DNA of 7,973 nucleotides from Acidobacteriota bacterium (GCA_021780095.1 JAJXZK010000422.1:1-7973), one strand, 5' to 3'. Numbered from the stretch's first letter, positions 1 to 6,231 are shown. Translations and numbers: made by a program. The notes: a model not told the origin generated them from the letters alone.

Positions 1-846
1 GCGCTGACGTCAGGTCCAGTTGGTCCCATCACCTATCGCATCTTCGGCATCAACAAACACGGCAAAACCGCCGGCCCGTCGAATGCCGCTGCCGTCTTGG
101 CCGGGGCAGCGCCGCCCGAGGTGCGCGATCTTTCCGCCCAGGTGATTGAACGCGGAGTTGTGTTGCGTTGGCAGCCCGTACCCAATCTTTCGCCAGACAC
201 CAGCATTCAGATTGACCGCACCGTGGTAACGCCTACGGTCGCGCCCAATCCGGCCAAACCGAAAACTTTCAATCCTATGCCGCGATCGACCGCACCCCTG
301 GAGCAAAAACTTCGCGTTCGCTTGATCCCGCCAGATTCGCAACATACTTCCGCCACGGATCCGGGAATCGCACTCGACCCGACCGCCCAGTTTGGTGGTC
401 AATATAAATACAGTGCCAGTCGCGTCGTTCAGCAGCAGATCGGTCAGCAGACTCTGCAGCTCAACAGCTCTCAAACTCCCGCGGTGCCGGTGGCCACGCG
501 CGATACCTTTCCGCCCGCCGCGCCTTCGGGCCTTGTCGCCGTACCGGTTTCGGCCATCATGAACAATGGCGCTCCGGAAGTCGATCTTTCCTGGTCTGCG
601 AATACTGAATCTGACCTGGCGCAGTATCGCGTCTATCGCCGCAGTGTCACCACCAACCAGCTTATGCAGCGCATTGCTCCGGAAGGCGGCAACGGGCCAG
701 GTGTCGAAACAGTTGTCGCCCCGGCCTACCGCGACCTGCACGTTCAGCCCGGCCAGACCTACTCCTACGCGGTCACGGCTGTCGACACTTCCGGCAACGA
801 AAGCCGCCGATCTGCGGAGGTCACCATCACCGTTCCCACCTCCTAA
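1..846 (+). CDS. Fibronectin type III domain protein, 5'-truncated by the window edge
   Basis: The frame is open from base 1 to a TAA at 844-846, giving 281 residues with the true start outside the window. An in-frame TTG at 97 falls inside a domain and is not a credible start. Residues 1-32 are the end of one FnIII-like module (YRIFGINKHGKTAGPSN, the usual last-strand pattern). A second begins near residue 38 (PPEVRDLSAQ, VVLRWQPV) and contains a long Pro/Thr-rich interruption at about residues 72-130. The third, about residues 171-278, is the most typical, with PPAAPSGL, VDLSWSAN, YRVYRR, PGQTYSYAVTAVDTSGNES. Such modules are extracellular binding or spacer units; in the Acidobacteriota similar proteins are often lipoproteins, but the N-terminus that would show a lipobox is missing. 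No enzymatic domain is visible. The next gene follows after 33 nt, so co-transcription is likely. The fold is well supported; the role is unknown. Confidence 0.85.
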   Translation, partial: ALTSGPVGPITYRIFGINKHGKTAGPSNAAAVLAGAAPPEVRDLSAQVIERGVVLRWQPVPNLSPDTSIQIDRTVVTPTVAPNPAKPKTFNPMPRSTAPLEQKLRVRLIPPDSQHTSATDPGIALDPTAQFGGQYKYSASRVVQQQIGQQTLQLNSSQTPAVPVATRDTFPPAAPSGLVAVPVSAIMNNGAPEVDLSWSANTESDLAQYRVYRRSVTTNQLMQRIAPEGGNGPGVETVVAPAYRDLHVQPGQTYSYAVTAVDTSGNESRRSAEVTITVPTS

Positions 847-879
847 CCAATCTGTTGTGCCAATCGAAGGAGAAGCATC

Positions 880-1677
880 GTGCAGTATTGCCGTTTTCAA
901 ACGCATCAAGGTCCTCAATACGGTGAAGTTAGCCAGCGCCAGGGCGAATGGTGGATGGAGCGCCTCATCGCGCCGCCGCCGGAAGATCTCACTGGCTCCC
1001 GCGTCGTCGAGAATCTCCCCGCTCAACCTCTGTCCGCTCTCACCTTGCTGGCTCCTGTGACGCCGTCGAAAATTGTCTGCATCGGTCGCAACTATCGCGA
1101 CCACGCCGCCGAGCTCGGCAACGAACCCCCAAAAGAGCCGCTCCTCTTTCTGAAAGCACCTTCTTCTCTATTGCCCCCCGGCGGTATCATTCGCCTCCCC
1201 GCCGTGTCACACCGCGTGGACTACGAGGGCGAACTCGGCATCGTCATCGGCCGCAGTTGCTACAAATTGAAACCGCAGGAGGACGTCCGCCCCTATATCC
1301 GTGGCTACGTGATTGTGAACGACGTGACCGCTCGCGATCTGCAAAAGTCCGACGGCCAATGGTCCCGCGCCAAGGGCTTCGACACCTTCTGCCCGGTCGG
1401 CCCCATCGTTTCCGATGCTGTCGATCCCGAAGCCGGCGTCACCGTCACCACGCGACTCAACGGAATCGTCAAACAGCATGGCGCCACTACGGATTTCATC
1501 TTCAATATCGCCGTGCTGCTGCGCTATATCTCCGCCGCCATGACATTGAACCCAGGCGATTTGATTCCCACCGGCACCCCCGCAGGCGTCGGGCCAATGC
1601 AGTCCGGCGATATAGTCGAGGTCGAAATTGACGGTCTCGGCCTGCTTCGCAATCCCGTCCAGACGGAAAGCGCTTGA
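880..1677 (+). CDS. Fumarylacetoacetate hydrolase (FAH) family protein
   Basis: A 265-residue protein. The GTG start at 880 is chosen because AAGGAG at 867-872 lies 7 nt upstream. Residues 1-60 form the short N-terminal domain common in this family (CRFQ, YGEV, then APVTPSKIVCIGRNY). The FAH domain covers about 62-258. Visible catalytic features are the metal ligands E116 and E118 in DYEGELG and D148 in VNDVTARD, H75 in NYRDHAAE, K165 in SRAKGFDTF, and the TGTPAGVG loop at 231-238. All key positions are intact, so the enzyme should be an active divalent-metal hydrolase, isomerase or decarboxylase acting on 2-oxo or 1,3-diketo acids in the cytoplasm. Family members include acylpyruvases, oxaloacetate decarboxylase (FAHD1 type), fumarylpyruvate hydrolase and 2-hydroxyhepta-2,4-diene-1,7-dioate isomerase; sequence alone does not choose between them. 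No aromatic catabolism genes are adjacent, which makes a general housekeeping role as likely as a degradative one. It probably shares an mRNA with the FnIII gene. Confidence 0.9.
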   Translation: MQYCRFQTHQGPQYGEVSQRQGEWWMERLIAPPPEDLTGSRVVENLPAQPLSALTLLAPVTPSKIVCIGRNYRDHAAELGNEPPKEPLLFLKAPSSLLPPGGIIRLPAVSHRVDYEGELGIVIGRSCYKLKPQEDVRPYIRGYVIVNDVTARDLQKSDGQWSRAKGFDTFCPVGPIVSDAVDPEAGVTVTTRLNGIVKQHGATTDFIFNIAVLLRYISAAMTLNPGDLIPTGTPAGVGPMQSGDIVEVEIDGLGLLRNPVQTESA

Positions 1678-1780
1678 GATGCGCCTTCTTCGCTTTTTCC
1701 AGGCTTCCACCGGTATCATGGGCAGAGCAGCCGCTCAATGCCGAGATCTTCTCGAGCTCCTTCCGAGCAAGGAAATTTAA

Positions 1781-2140
1781 ATGCGCGTAATTGTATTGAT
1801 GATTGAGATTGAGCAGCCGGAAGGACTTTCGGCGCGTAAGCTGGTCCTCGAAACTTCCAAGCACAATGTCATCACCGCCTATGGAGGTGCAATGGGGATC
1901 AAACTTTTCAGGCGATTCCCCGATGTCGATGCGGTGGTGGTGCATCTCGATGTGGAAGACATGCCATTTGCAGAGGTGGTGCGGCAAGTTCGAGAAATCC
2001 GCCCCAACGTTCCCGTCATTGCTTTGTCGCCGGTTGGCAACCTTCTTCTTCCGGGCGTCAATTATGTGATTCCCAGCCACGAGCCGCAAGCTATTTTGCA
2101 GGTCCTGGCGAACCATTTCAACGCTTCCACGTCAAATTAG
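1781..2140 (+). CDS. Stand-alone receiver-like protein lacking the phosphoacceptor Asp
   Basis: A 119-residue protein. The ATG at 1781 has AAGGAA (1769-1774) 6 nt upstream. The alternation of segments follows a CheY-type receiver: strand 1 RVIVLMIE, then SARKLVLETSKHNVITAYGG with IKLFRRFP, strand 3 DAVVVHLDVED, helix FAEVVRQVREIRP, strand 4 VPVIALSP, strand 5 NYVIPSHEP and a last helix QAILQVLANHF. By my hand alignment the usual acidic pair after strand 1 is not conserved, the phosphoacceptor position is H55 with D57 two residues later, the strand-4 Ser is kept (S83), and the conserved Lys after strand 5 is replaced (P98). There is no output domain and no neighbouring histidine kinase. If the fold is right, this is a pseudo-receiver that would act by protein contact rather than phosphorylation. 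It sits 103 nt after the FAH gene with no terminator seen between, so it may be read from the same transcript or from a local promoter I cannot identify. Confidence 0.7.
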   Translation: MRVIVLMIEIEQPEGLSARKLVLETSKHNVITAYGGAMGIKLFRRFPDVDAVVVHLDVEDMPFAEVVRQVREIRPNVPVIALSPVGNLLLPGVNYVIPSHEPQAILQVLANHFNASTSN

Positions 2141-2313
2141 CAGTCAGACTTTACTGGAAAAACAGGTGCGTTATTGTCGGGGCAGGTCGATGAATTCCTC
2201 TTGAATCGCCCGTCAGCCTGATCCCGTTGACGATTCGCCGCATCGAATAAAGTGGTGGAGACGCGCGCCGGCTTTCCCGCTTCGCAACAAAACGCAGCAG
2301 CCAGGAGGAAATA
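2141..2313. other. Intergenic leader before the transaldolase gene
   Basis: A 173-nt stretch without a gene. It contains a possible -35 element TTGACG at 2227-2232, but no good -10 hexamer at the right distance; the AT-rich GAATAA at 2245-2250 is only 12 nt away. The same place can form an imperfect hairpin, GAATC (2203-2207) with GATTC (2232-2236) and GTCA (2212-2215) with TGAC (2228-2231), with a 4-nt bulge and a 12-nt loop. No U-tract follows, so it is not a normal terminator. The transaldolase Shine-Dalgarno AGGAGGAA is at 2303-2310. A promoter for the next gene is expected here but not located with certainty. Confidence 0.3.
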
Positions 2314-3327
2314 ATGTCAAAGTCAGTGCTTGAACAACTTCGCGCCATGACCGTGATTGTCTCGGATTCCGGCGAGATTGAAGAGATTGAAAGGGTCAAG
2401 CCGCAGGATTCCACCACCAATCCTTCGCTGATAACCGCCGCCGTACAGTTGCCGCAGTATCAACCCATCATGGATCAGGTGCTGCTCGCGGCCAAGAAAA
2501 AGCTTGGCAACGGCGCCAAGGATAAAGATGTCGCCAACCTCGCTTTCAAAGGCCTCGCGGTTGAGTTCGGCAAGCGCATCTTGAAAATCATTCCTGGCCG
2601 AGTCTCTACGGAAGTGGATGCTCGCTTGTCGTATGACACCAACGGATCAATCCAGCAGGCGCGCGAGATTATTCAGCAATACGAAGCGGGCGGCGTGTCC
2701 CGTGAACGAGTGCTGATCAAGATCGCCTCCACGTGGGAGGGAGTCCGCGCTGCCGAAATTCTGGAAAAAGAAGGCATTCACTGCAACATGACGTTGCTGT
2801 TCGGTATGCACCAGGCCATCGCTGCCGCGGATGCGCGCGCCACTCTCATCTCCCCGTTCGTCGGCCGCATTCTCGACTGGTACAAGAAAAATACCGGCAA
2901 GGATTATCAAGGTGCGGACGATCCCGGCGTGCAGTCCGTCACAAGCATCTACAACTACTTCAAGAAGTTTGGGTATAAGACCGTCGTCATGGGCGCAAGT
3001 TTCCGCAACCTCAGCGAAATTCAGGAACTGGCCGGCTGCGATCTATTGACCATCGCGCCCAAATTCATCGAAGAACTCGACCAGAAGTTTGAGGAGCTTC
3101 CGCGCAAGCTGGATCCAGCCAACGCCAAGAGCCTGCAAATCGAAAGATTGACCATCGACAAGCAGACCTTCGACAGGATGCATGAGGAAAATCGCATGGC
3201 CCACGACAAGTTGAAGGAAGGCATTGAAGGCTTCAGCAAGGCGCTGGAGAACCTGGAGCAGTTGCTGGCGAAGCGTCTCGCCGAGCTAGGTGCCAATCAG
3301 CAGCAGACCGTCGGCGCCGCCAGGTAG
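2314..3327 (+). CDS. tal: Transaldolase (class I, TalB type)
   Basis: A 337-residue protein starting at the ATG at 2314, with a near-perfect Shine-Dalgarno AGGAGGAA at 2303-2310. It transfers a dihydroxyacetone unit from sedoheptulose 7-phosphate to glyceraldehyde 3-phosphate, giving erythrose 4-phosphate and fructose 6-phosphate, in the non-oxidative pentose phosphate pathway of the cytoplasm. Active-site residues aligned by eye with E. coli TalB are all present: D18 in VSDSGEI, the PQDSTTNPSL motif (30-39), E100 in STEVDARLS, the Schiff-base K136 in VLIKIASTWEG, and S180/R185 in SPFVGRILDWY. The length and these motifs place it in the long TalB group (about 317 residues in E. coli), not the short fructose-6-phosphate aldolase or TalC group. 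The C-terminal 50 residues are a charged helix (HDKLKEGIEGF, LEQLLAKRLAEL) followed by a short Gln/Ala tail that slightly lengthens the protein. No zwf, gnd or transketolase is nearby, and the terminator just downstream suggests it ends its own transcript. Confidence 0.97.
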   Translation: MSKSVLEQLRAMTVIVSDSGEIEEIERVKPQDSTTNPSLITAAVQLPQYQPIMDQVLLAAKKKLGNGAKDKDVANLAFKGLAVEFGKRILKIIPGRVSTEVDARLSYDTNGSIQQAREIIQQYEAGGVSRERVLIKIASTWEGVRAAEILEKEGIHCNMTLLFGMHQAIAAADARATLISPFVGRILDWYKKNTGKDYQGADDPGVQSVTSIYNYFKKFGYKTVVMGASFRNLSEIQELAGCDLLTIAPKFIEELDQKFEELPRKLDPANAKSLQIERLTIDKQTFDRMHEENRMAHDKLKEGIEGFSKALENLEQLLAKRLAELGANQQQTVGAAR

Positions 3328-3355
3328 CCTTCGGTCAAAAGTCATCATGCAAATG

Positions 3356-3404
3356 AAAGCCGAATCTCTGCGAGCCATACATCGCTCGTCGAGATTCGGC
3401 TTTT
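3356..3404 (+). terminator. Intrinsic terminator downstream of transaldolase
   Basis: A perfect 13-bp inverted repeat pairs 3356-3368 (AAAGCCGAATCTC) with 3391-3403 (GAGATTCGGCTTT). Inside it a further 5-bp stem pairs CGAGC (3371-3375) with GCTCG (3384-3388) after a 2x2 mismatch, leaving an 8-nt loop. The descending arm runs into a T-rich tract (CTTTTCACTTT), as in Rho-independent terminators. It begins 28 nt after the transaldolase stop codon. The A-rich left flank could allow weaker termination on the other strand, but no gene approaches from that side. Confidence 0.85.
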
Positions 3405-3490
3405 CACTTTCCCCTCACTCGCTTGCAACGTGCCCTCGCACTCACGCGCAGCGACTGCTAACCAAAAGCGTTCCCACATGCGAATTTTCT

Positions 3491-3518
3491 TTGAAATTTT
3501 TGTGAAAATTTGTACAGT
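3491..3518 (+). promoter_or_regulatory. Candidate sigma-70-type promoter for the 187-residue gene
   Basis: TTGAAA at 3491-3496 (five of six to TTGACA) and TACAGT at 3513-3518 (four of six to TATAAT) are separated by 16 nt inside the only strongly AT-rich island of this intergenic region. An inverted repeat AATTTTC (3483-3489) / GAAAATT (3504-3510) brackets the -35 element and could be an operator. Transcription would start near 3525. This is a pattern match by eye only. Confidence 0.4.
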
Positions 3519-3654
3519 ACTTTCAACTTGCCTGGCATCGAAATCGGAAAGGATCGGACTCACGCCACTGCACGCACGGCGAACAATAAGAACGGCAGCA
3601 CGAAGTCCAACGACTTGAACGGCTACATCTGAGCTTCATGGATAGGAGCACGCC

Positions 3655-4218
3655 ATGTCTACGAATGCGGTCCCGGCGGACAACCCGCTGCGGAAATTGT
3701 TTGAGGAAATCGTGTACGGTTGCTACAGCCAGACTTCTGAACTGAACGACGCCGAGATTTCGAATTACGTCGCCGGCATCCTTACCGACTTTGCCGAAAC
3801 CGAACAACTCTATCGCATCCGCGACCGTCGCGGTCGCCCCCTGCGCGAGGTCAGCGATATGCTTGTCGCCTCTGACCCGGTGTATGGCGACGCTTATTCC
3901 TTTCCCCGCGAACGCGAAGTCCGCAAGCACATTGGCGACTACAGCCTGTTCTTTGCCGGCATGTTTCCGGAGTCGGCCCAATGGCTGCGTCGCAACCAGC
4001 AGGAAAGCCTGCAGGCCCTTAAGCGCGCAGGCAAAGAAAGCTACTACATCGTCTCGCAATTCAATGTGTTTGAGTTTGAACAGGAAGCCCCGCTGTTCGC
4101 GCGCCTCGCCGATGCCTTCGACGCCTGCGCGGATGGGTTGACGCAGGTGCGAAAAGAACTGGATCGCCGCCGCCTGCTGCCGCACAATGCAACTCCTCCG
4201 CCGAAGCTGCTGATGTAA
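3655..4218 (+). CDS. Conserved-looking protein of unknown function, 187 residues
   Basis: I do not recognise this family. The ATG at 3655 has AGGAG (3644-3648) 6 nt upstream, and the codon choice matches the neighbouring genes, so I regard it as a real gene. The product is soluble: no signal peptide, no hydrophobic span. It is rich in charged and aromatic residues and looks mostly helical: NPLRKLFEEIVYGCY (10-24), DAEISNYVAGILTDF (32-46), a basic turn RIRDRRGRPLREVSD (54-68), then REVRKHIGDYSLFFAGMFPE (86-105), and a C-terminal helical region ending in VRKELDRRRLLP. There is no recognisable nucleotide-binding, DNA-binding or metal-binding motif; C23 and C158 are the only cysteines. It stands alone between two long non-coding stretches, so it is probably a single-gene transcription unit. 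The overlapping minus-strand open frame (3523-4446) looks like a shadow rather than a competing gene. Confidence 0.8.
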   Translation: MSTNAVPADNPLRKLFEEIVYGCYSQTSELNDAEISNYVAGILTDFAETEQLYRIRDRRGRPLREVSDMLVASDPVYGDAYSFPREREVRKHIGDYSLFFAGMFPESAQWLRRNQQESLQALKRAGKESYYIVSQFNVFEFEQEAPLFARLADAFDACADGLTQVRKELDRRRLLPHNATPPPKLLM

Positions 4219-4276
4219 AAGACGCCGCAGGACGCGGGGGGCCTTTCCTTCGCATCCTATGTCAACGGCGGGCGAA

Positions 4277-4318
4277 GCTAGTTCTGCTAGCATCTTGCCG
4301 GACATGAGCGTCCGGCAA
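4277..4318. repeat. Two adjacent perfect hairpins
   Basis: The first hairpin pairs GCTAG (4277-4281) with CTAGC (4287-4291) around a 5-nt loop. The second, 3 nt further on, pairs TTGCCGGAC (4295-4303) with GTCCGGCAA (4310-4318), a 9-bp stem with a 6-nt loop. The second is followed by A residues instead of T residues, so it lacks the U-tract of an intrinsic terminator on the plus strand. It may still protect the 3' end of the upstream mRNA or help termination. It lies about 60 nt after the stop of the 187-residue gene. Confidence 0.55.
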
Positions 4319-4457
4319 AATGCTGCGCGAAAAATGTGCAAAGGCTTCTTCGCCTCGTTCGAGCTTTCGTCGGATGCTCTTCGCGTTCTTCCGGCGTGGG
4401 CATTATCGTCCCCGCTCACGGTTCGGGAAATCCTTGACGAGACCATTGGGCAAAGGC

Positions 4458-4487
4458 TTGCTTAAGCCATGCCTGCCCGAGCATAAT
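4458..4487 (+). promoter_or_regulatory. Weak candidate promoter for the barrel/DsrE-like gene pair
   Basis: CATAAT at 4482-4487 matches TATAAT at five of six positions, and TTGCTT at 4458-4463 is a poor -35 match 18 nt upstream. Transcription would start near 4494, leaving a leader of about 44 nt. A second -10-like hexamer TATTAT (4507-4512) has no -35 partner. Low certainty. Confidence 0.25.
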
Positions 4488-4537
4488 GCAGCGACTTTTT
4501 ACCTAATATTATTTCCGCAACTGGTACATCTGGTCGC

Positions 4538-5404
4538 ATGGCAATCGCCGCCCGCATCCGAATGAAAATGCCCATGCGCTGGCGAACATGCGCGCTGCTT
4601 TTGCTGTTTCTAGCGGCCGCGGCCAACCTATGGGCCGGTCCGCCATTTCAGATCGACGATCCAGAGCCGGTTGATTTTCGCCACTACGAGTTCTACCAGT
4701 TCGGCACCGTATCCAGCACGCCGGTTGAAACCGATCCCACAGGACCGGCATTCGAATTCAACTGGGGCGTCATCCCTAACGTGCAACTCCATGCCGTTCT
4801 GCCTTGGGGGGCGATCCAACCGTCCAACAGTCCCATCTATTTTCCCGGCGGAGTCGGACCCAGCGCGTACGGGCTCAACGATATGGAACTCGGCGCAAAA
4901 ATTCGTTACATCAAAGAAGCCAAATACCGCCCCGAAATCGGAACTTTCACCATGCTGGAAGTCCCCACCGGGAACGCCAACAAGGGCCTTGGCGTCGGAC
5001 GCGTCTGGTACAAGCTGCCTGTTTGGGTGCAGAAAAGTTGGGGCCCCTGGACTAGCTATGGCGGCGCAGGATATCAAATCGTCCACCAGACCCAGTATCG
5101 CAATTTCGCCTATGGCGGATGGCTCCTGCAACGCAACATCGGCAAACGGCTTACATTAGGCGGCGAAGTTTTCTCTCACGGCAGAGAAGGCTTCGCGACC
5201 GCGCAAACGCAAGCCTCAACCATGGTCGACCTGGGCGGCTTTTACTACATTAAGAATCCAGCTCTGCAAGTTTTATTTTGCTATGGGCATTCCGTCGCGG
5301 GACAGACCGAAAACTACGCCTACCTCGGCCTGTATCAAACCTGGGGATCGAAGCCCGGACATGGGCTCAATGGCTTCTTCGGCCGCCATTTCCAGGGGCC
5401 ATGA
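4538..5404 (+). CDS. Secreted outer-membrane beta-barrel candidate (phenol-MetA-like transporter family)
   Basis: A 288-residue protein. A Sec signal peptide is clear: basic start (ARIRMKMPMRWR), hydrophobic core CALLLLFLAAAANL, probable cleavage after A33 in LWA-GPPF. The mature part has short alternating segments rich in Gly, Tyr and Trp, with a typical beta-barrel look: FEFNWGVIPNVQLHAVLPWG, LNDMELGAKIRYI, FTMLEVPTGNANKGLGVGRV, WTSYGGAGYQIV, LTLGGEVFSHG, and a barrel-like repeat VLFCYGHSVAG to GLYQTW near the end. The early IPNVQLHAVLPW and GLGDM-like GLNDMELG pattern resembles proteins annotated as MetA-pathway phenol degradation outer-membrane or putative transporter proteins; that name says little about substrate. 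The start is uncertain: no Shine-Dalgarno precedes the ATG at 4538, nor the in-frame ATGs at 4562, 4568 and 4574, any of which would keep the signal peptide. Its TGA overlaps the next gene's ATG, which implies translational coupling. Confidence 0.8.
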   Translation: MAIAARIRMKMPMRWRTCALLLLFLAAAANLWAGPPFQIDDPEPVDFRHYEFYQFGTVSSTPVETDPTGPAFEFNWGVIPNVQLHAVLPWGAIQPSNSPIYFPGGVGPSAYGLNDMELGAKIRYIKEAKYRPEIGTFTMLEVPTGNANKGLGVGRVWYKLPVWVQKSWGPWTSYGGAGYQIVHQTQYRNFAYGGWLLQRNIGKRLTLGGEVFSHGREGFATAQTQASTMVDLGGFYYIKNPALQVLFCYGHSVAGQTENYAYLGLYQTWGSKPGHGLNGFFGRHFQGP

Positions 5405-6195
5405 ACGCCGGGTCTGTCGAAGTGATCCTTCCATCTGATACATCTATTCGTATGCCCATTCCAAGAGTTACCCGCAGGAATTTCCTGTCCACCGCCGCGC
5501 TGGGCTCCGCCGCGCTGGGTTTGTTGCCGCAGCGCGCATTGGCGAAAGCGCCCAATAGTCCCAGGAGCGACGGAGACTGGTTTCTCAGCCAGACCGAATG
5601 GGACTCGGCGTCCTTCGACAATCTGCTGCGTGCTCGCCGGACAGTCAAGCAGCTCTTTGACGTTACAGCGCCCGATGGAGAAATGCTGACGGCTCATGTC
5701 CACAACGCTCTCACTGGGCTGGAACGCGGTTTCGGCATTCCAAAGGAAAAGATTCTTGTGGTCGCAGCACTACGCTCGGACGCCACTCTTCTCAATCTCG
5801 ACGACTATGCCTGGAAGAAATATCAGCTCGGGGTCGGGTATGAGGTCAAAGATCCAGCCACAGGCCAACCGGCGGAACGCAACATATATTTCGCCTCCAC
5901 TCTGGGGCCCGATGGCAAATATGCGTCGGACAATCCCAACGATCCGCACTCGATCGAATCGGACACATCGCTCCAGGCCATTCAGCGCCGGGGAGTTCAA
6001 CTGTTGTGCTGTCATGCGGCTGTCGAAGCTATCGCCGGCTATGCGGTGGAGCGGCTCAAGTTGCAGGTGAGCCAGGAAACCGTCGCGCGCGACTTGGTGG
6101 CCCATCGGCTGCCCGGCGTGCTTGTTGTTCCAAGCATGGTTTCCGCCATTCCGATGCTGGAGACGCATGGACGCTTCTCCTATCTGCGGCTCTAG
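5401..6195 (+). CDS. Tat-exported DsrE-like protein
   Basis: A 264-residue protein if it starts at the ATG at 5401, which overlaps the previous stop as ATGA with AGGGG at 5394-5398 very close by. An ATG at 5452 is an alternative and would give a shorter, more typical Tat leader, but has no Shine-Dalgarno. Residues 23-48 are a twin-arginine signal: VTRRNFLSTAALGSAALG then a probable cut after ALA (46-48). The mature part resembles the DsrE/DsrF (COG1416-like) fold: ILVVAALRSDATLLNLDD in the first half, DPATGQPAERNIYF in the middle, and a C-terminal half with GVQLLCCHAAVEA (198-210) and LPGVLVVPSMVSAIPMLETHGRFSYLRL-type ending (237-264). In the family the Cys at the position of C203/C204 is the sulfur-handling residue, so a periplasmic sulfur-relay or redox role is possible; this is inference. 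No dsrF, dsrH, tusE or sox gene is adjacent. The recognition rests on fold pattern, not on a search. Confidence 0.75.
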   Translation: MNAGSVEVILPSDTSIRMPIPRVTRRNFLSTAALGSAALGLLPQRALAKAPNSPRSDGDWFLSQTEWDSASFDNLLRARRTVKQLFDVTAPDGEMLTAHVHNALTGLERGFGIPKEKILVVAALRSDATLLNLDDYAWKKYQLGVGYEVKDPATGQPAERNIYFASTLGPDGKYASDNPNDPHSIESDTSLQAIQRRGVQLLCCHAAVEAIAGYAVERLKLQVSQETVARDLVAHRLPGVLVVPSMVSAIPMLETHGRFSYLRL

Positions 6196-6231
6196 AGCGG
6201 ATGGATGGTTCGTGTGGCCAGATTCCAAATG

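Larger units (their letters stand above)
3328..3654. other. 327-nt non-coding stretch between transaldolase and the unknown gene
   Basis: No credible gene lies here; the short open frames lack ribosome binding sites and protein-like composition. The left part carries the transaldolase terminator (3356-3404). The middle part (about 3481-3530) is a marked AT-rich island holding a candidate promoter. The right part (3531-3643) is an ordinary-composition leader ending in the Shine-Dalgarno AGGAG at 3644-3648. If the candidate promoter is correct, the mRNA leader is about 130 nt, longer than needed for translation alone, but I see no known riboswitch or attenuator fold in it. Confidence 0.6.
4219..4537. 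other. 319-nt non-coding stretch with hairpins before the envelope gene pair
   Basis: No supported gene. An open frame of 68 codons from an ATG at 4259 lacks a ribosome binding site and shows no recognisable pattern, and I leave it out. The stretch contains two adjacent hairpins (4277-4318), a weaker hairpin at 4449-4473 (GGC and GGCTT arms against AAGCC and GCC arms with a GCTT loop), and an AT-rich run at 4496-4514 just before the next gene. No U-tract terminator for the upstream gene is evident. Confidence 0.5.

Noticed and set aside
10..1104. Minus-strand open frame of 364 codons opposite the FnIII and FAH genes
   Set aside because: It spans the ends of two genes with clear domain matches on the plus strand. 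Its translation is Arg/Gly-rich with no recognisable motif, as expected for the complement of GC-rich coding DNA.
1678..1780. Separate promoter or terminator between the FAH gene and the receiver-like gene
   Set aside because: I see no convincing hexamer pair and no stem with a U-tract in these 103 nt.
2203..2236. Imperfect hairpin upstream of transaldolase as a riboswitch or attenuator
   Set aside because: Only 9 bp in two short stems with a 4-nt bulge and a 12-nt loop, no U-tract and no resemblance to a known riboswitch. It also overlaps the possible -35 hexamer, so either reading is weak.
4221..4250. Terminator directly after the 187-residue gene
   Set aside because: The only stem is CCGC/GCGG (4 bp, 5-nt loop) followed by a G-run and a broken T-run; too weak to call.
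3523..4446. Minus-strand open frame of 307 codons opposite the 187-residue gene
   Set aside because: No ribosome binding site, shadow-type composition (Ala/Arg/His-rich), and it crosses the promoter-like island and leader of the plus-strand gene. The plus-strand frame has a good Shine-Dalgarno and better protein character.
4259..4465. Possible small gene of 68 codons in the gap before the barrel gene
   Set aside because: No ribosome binding site, contains the two hairpins, and the peptide resembles no family I know. Kept as non-coding.
5278..5400. N-terminal extension of the DsrE-like gene into the barrel gene
   Set aside because: The frame is open further upstream, but this would overlap over 120 nt of the barrel gene and place the Tat signal deep inside the protein. 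The ATG at 5401 or 5452 is far more plausible.
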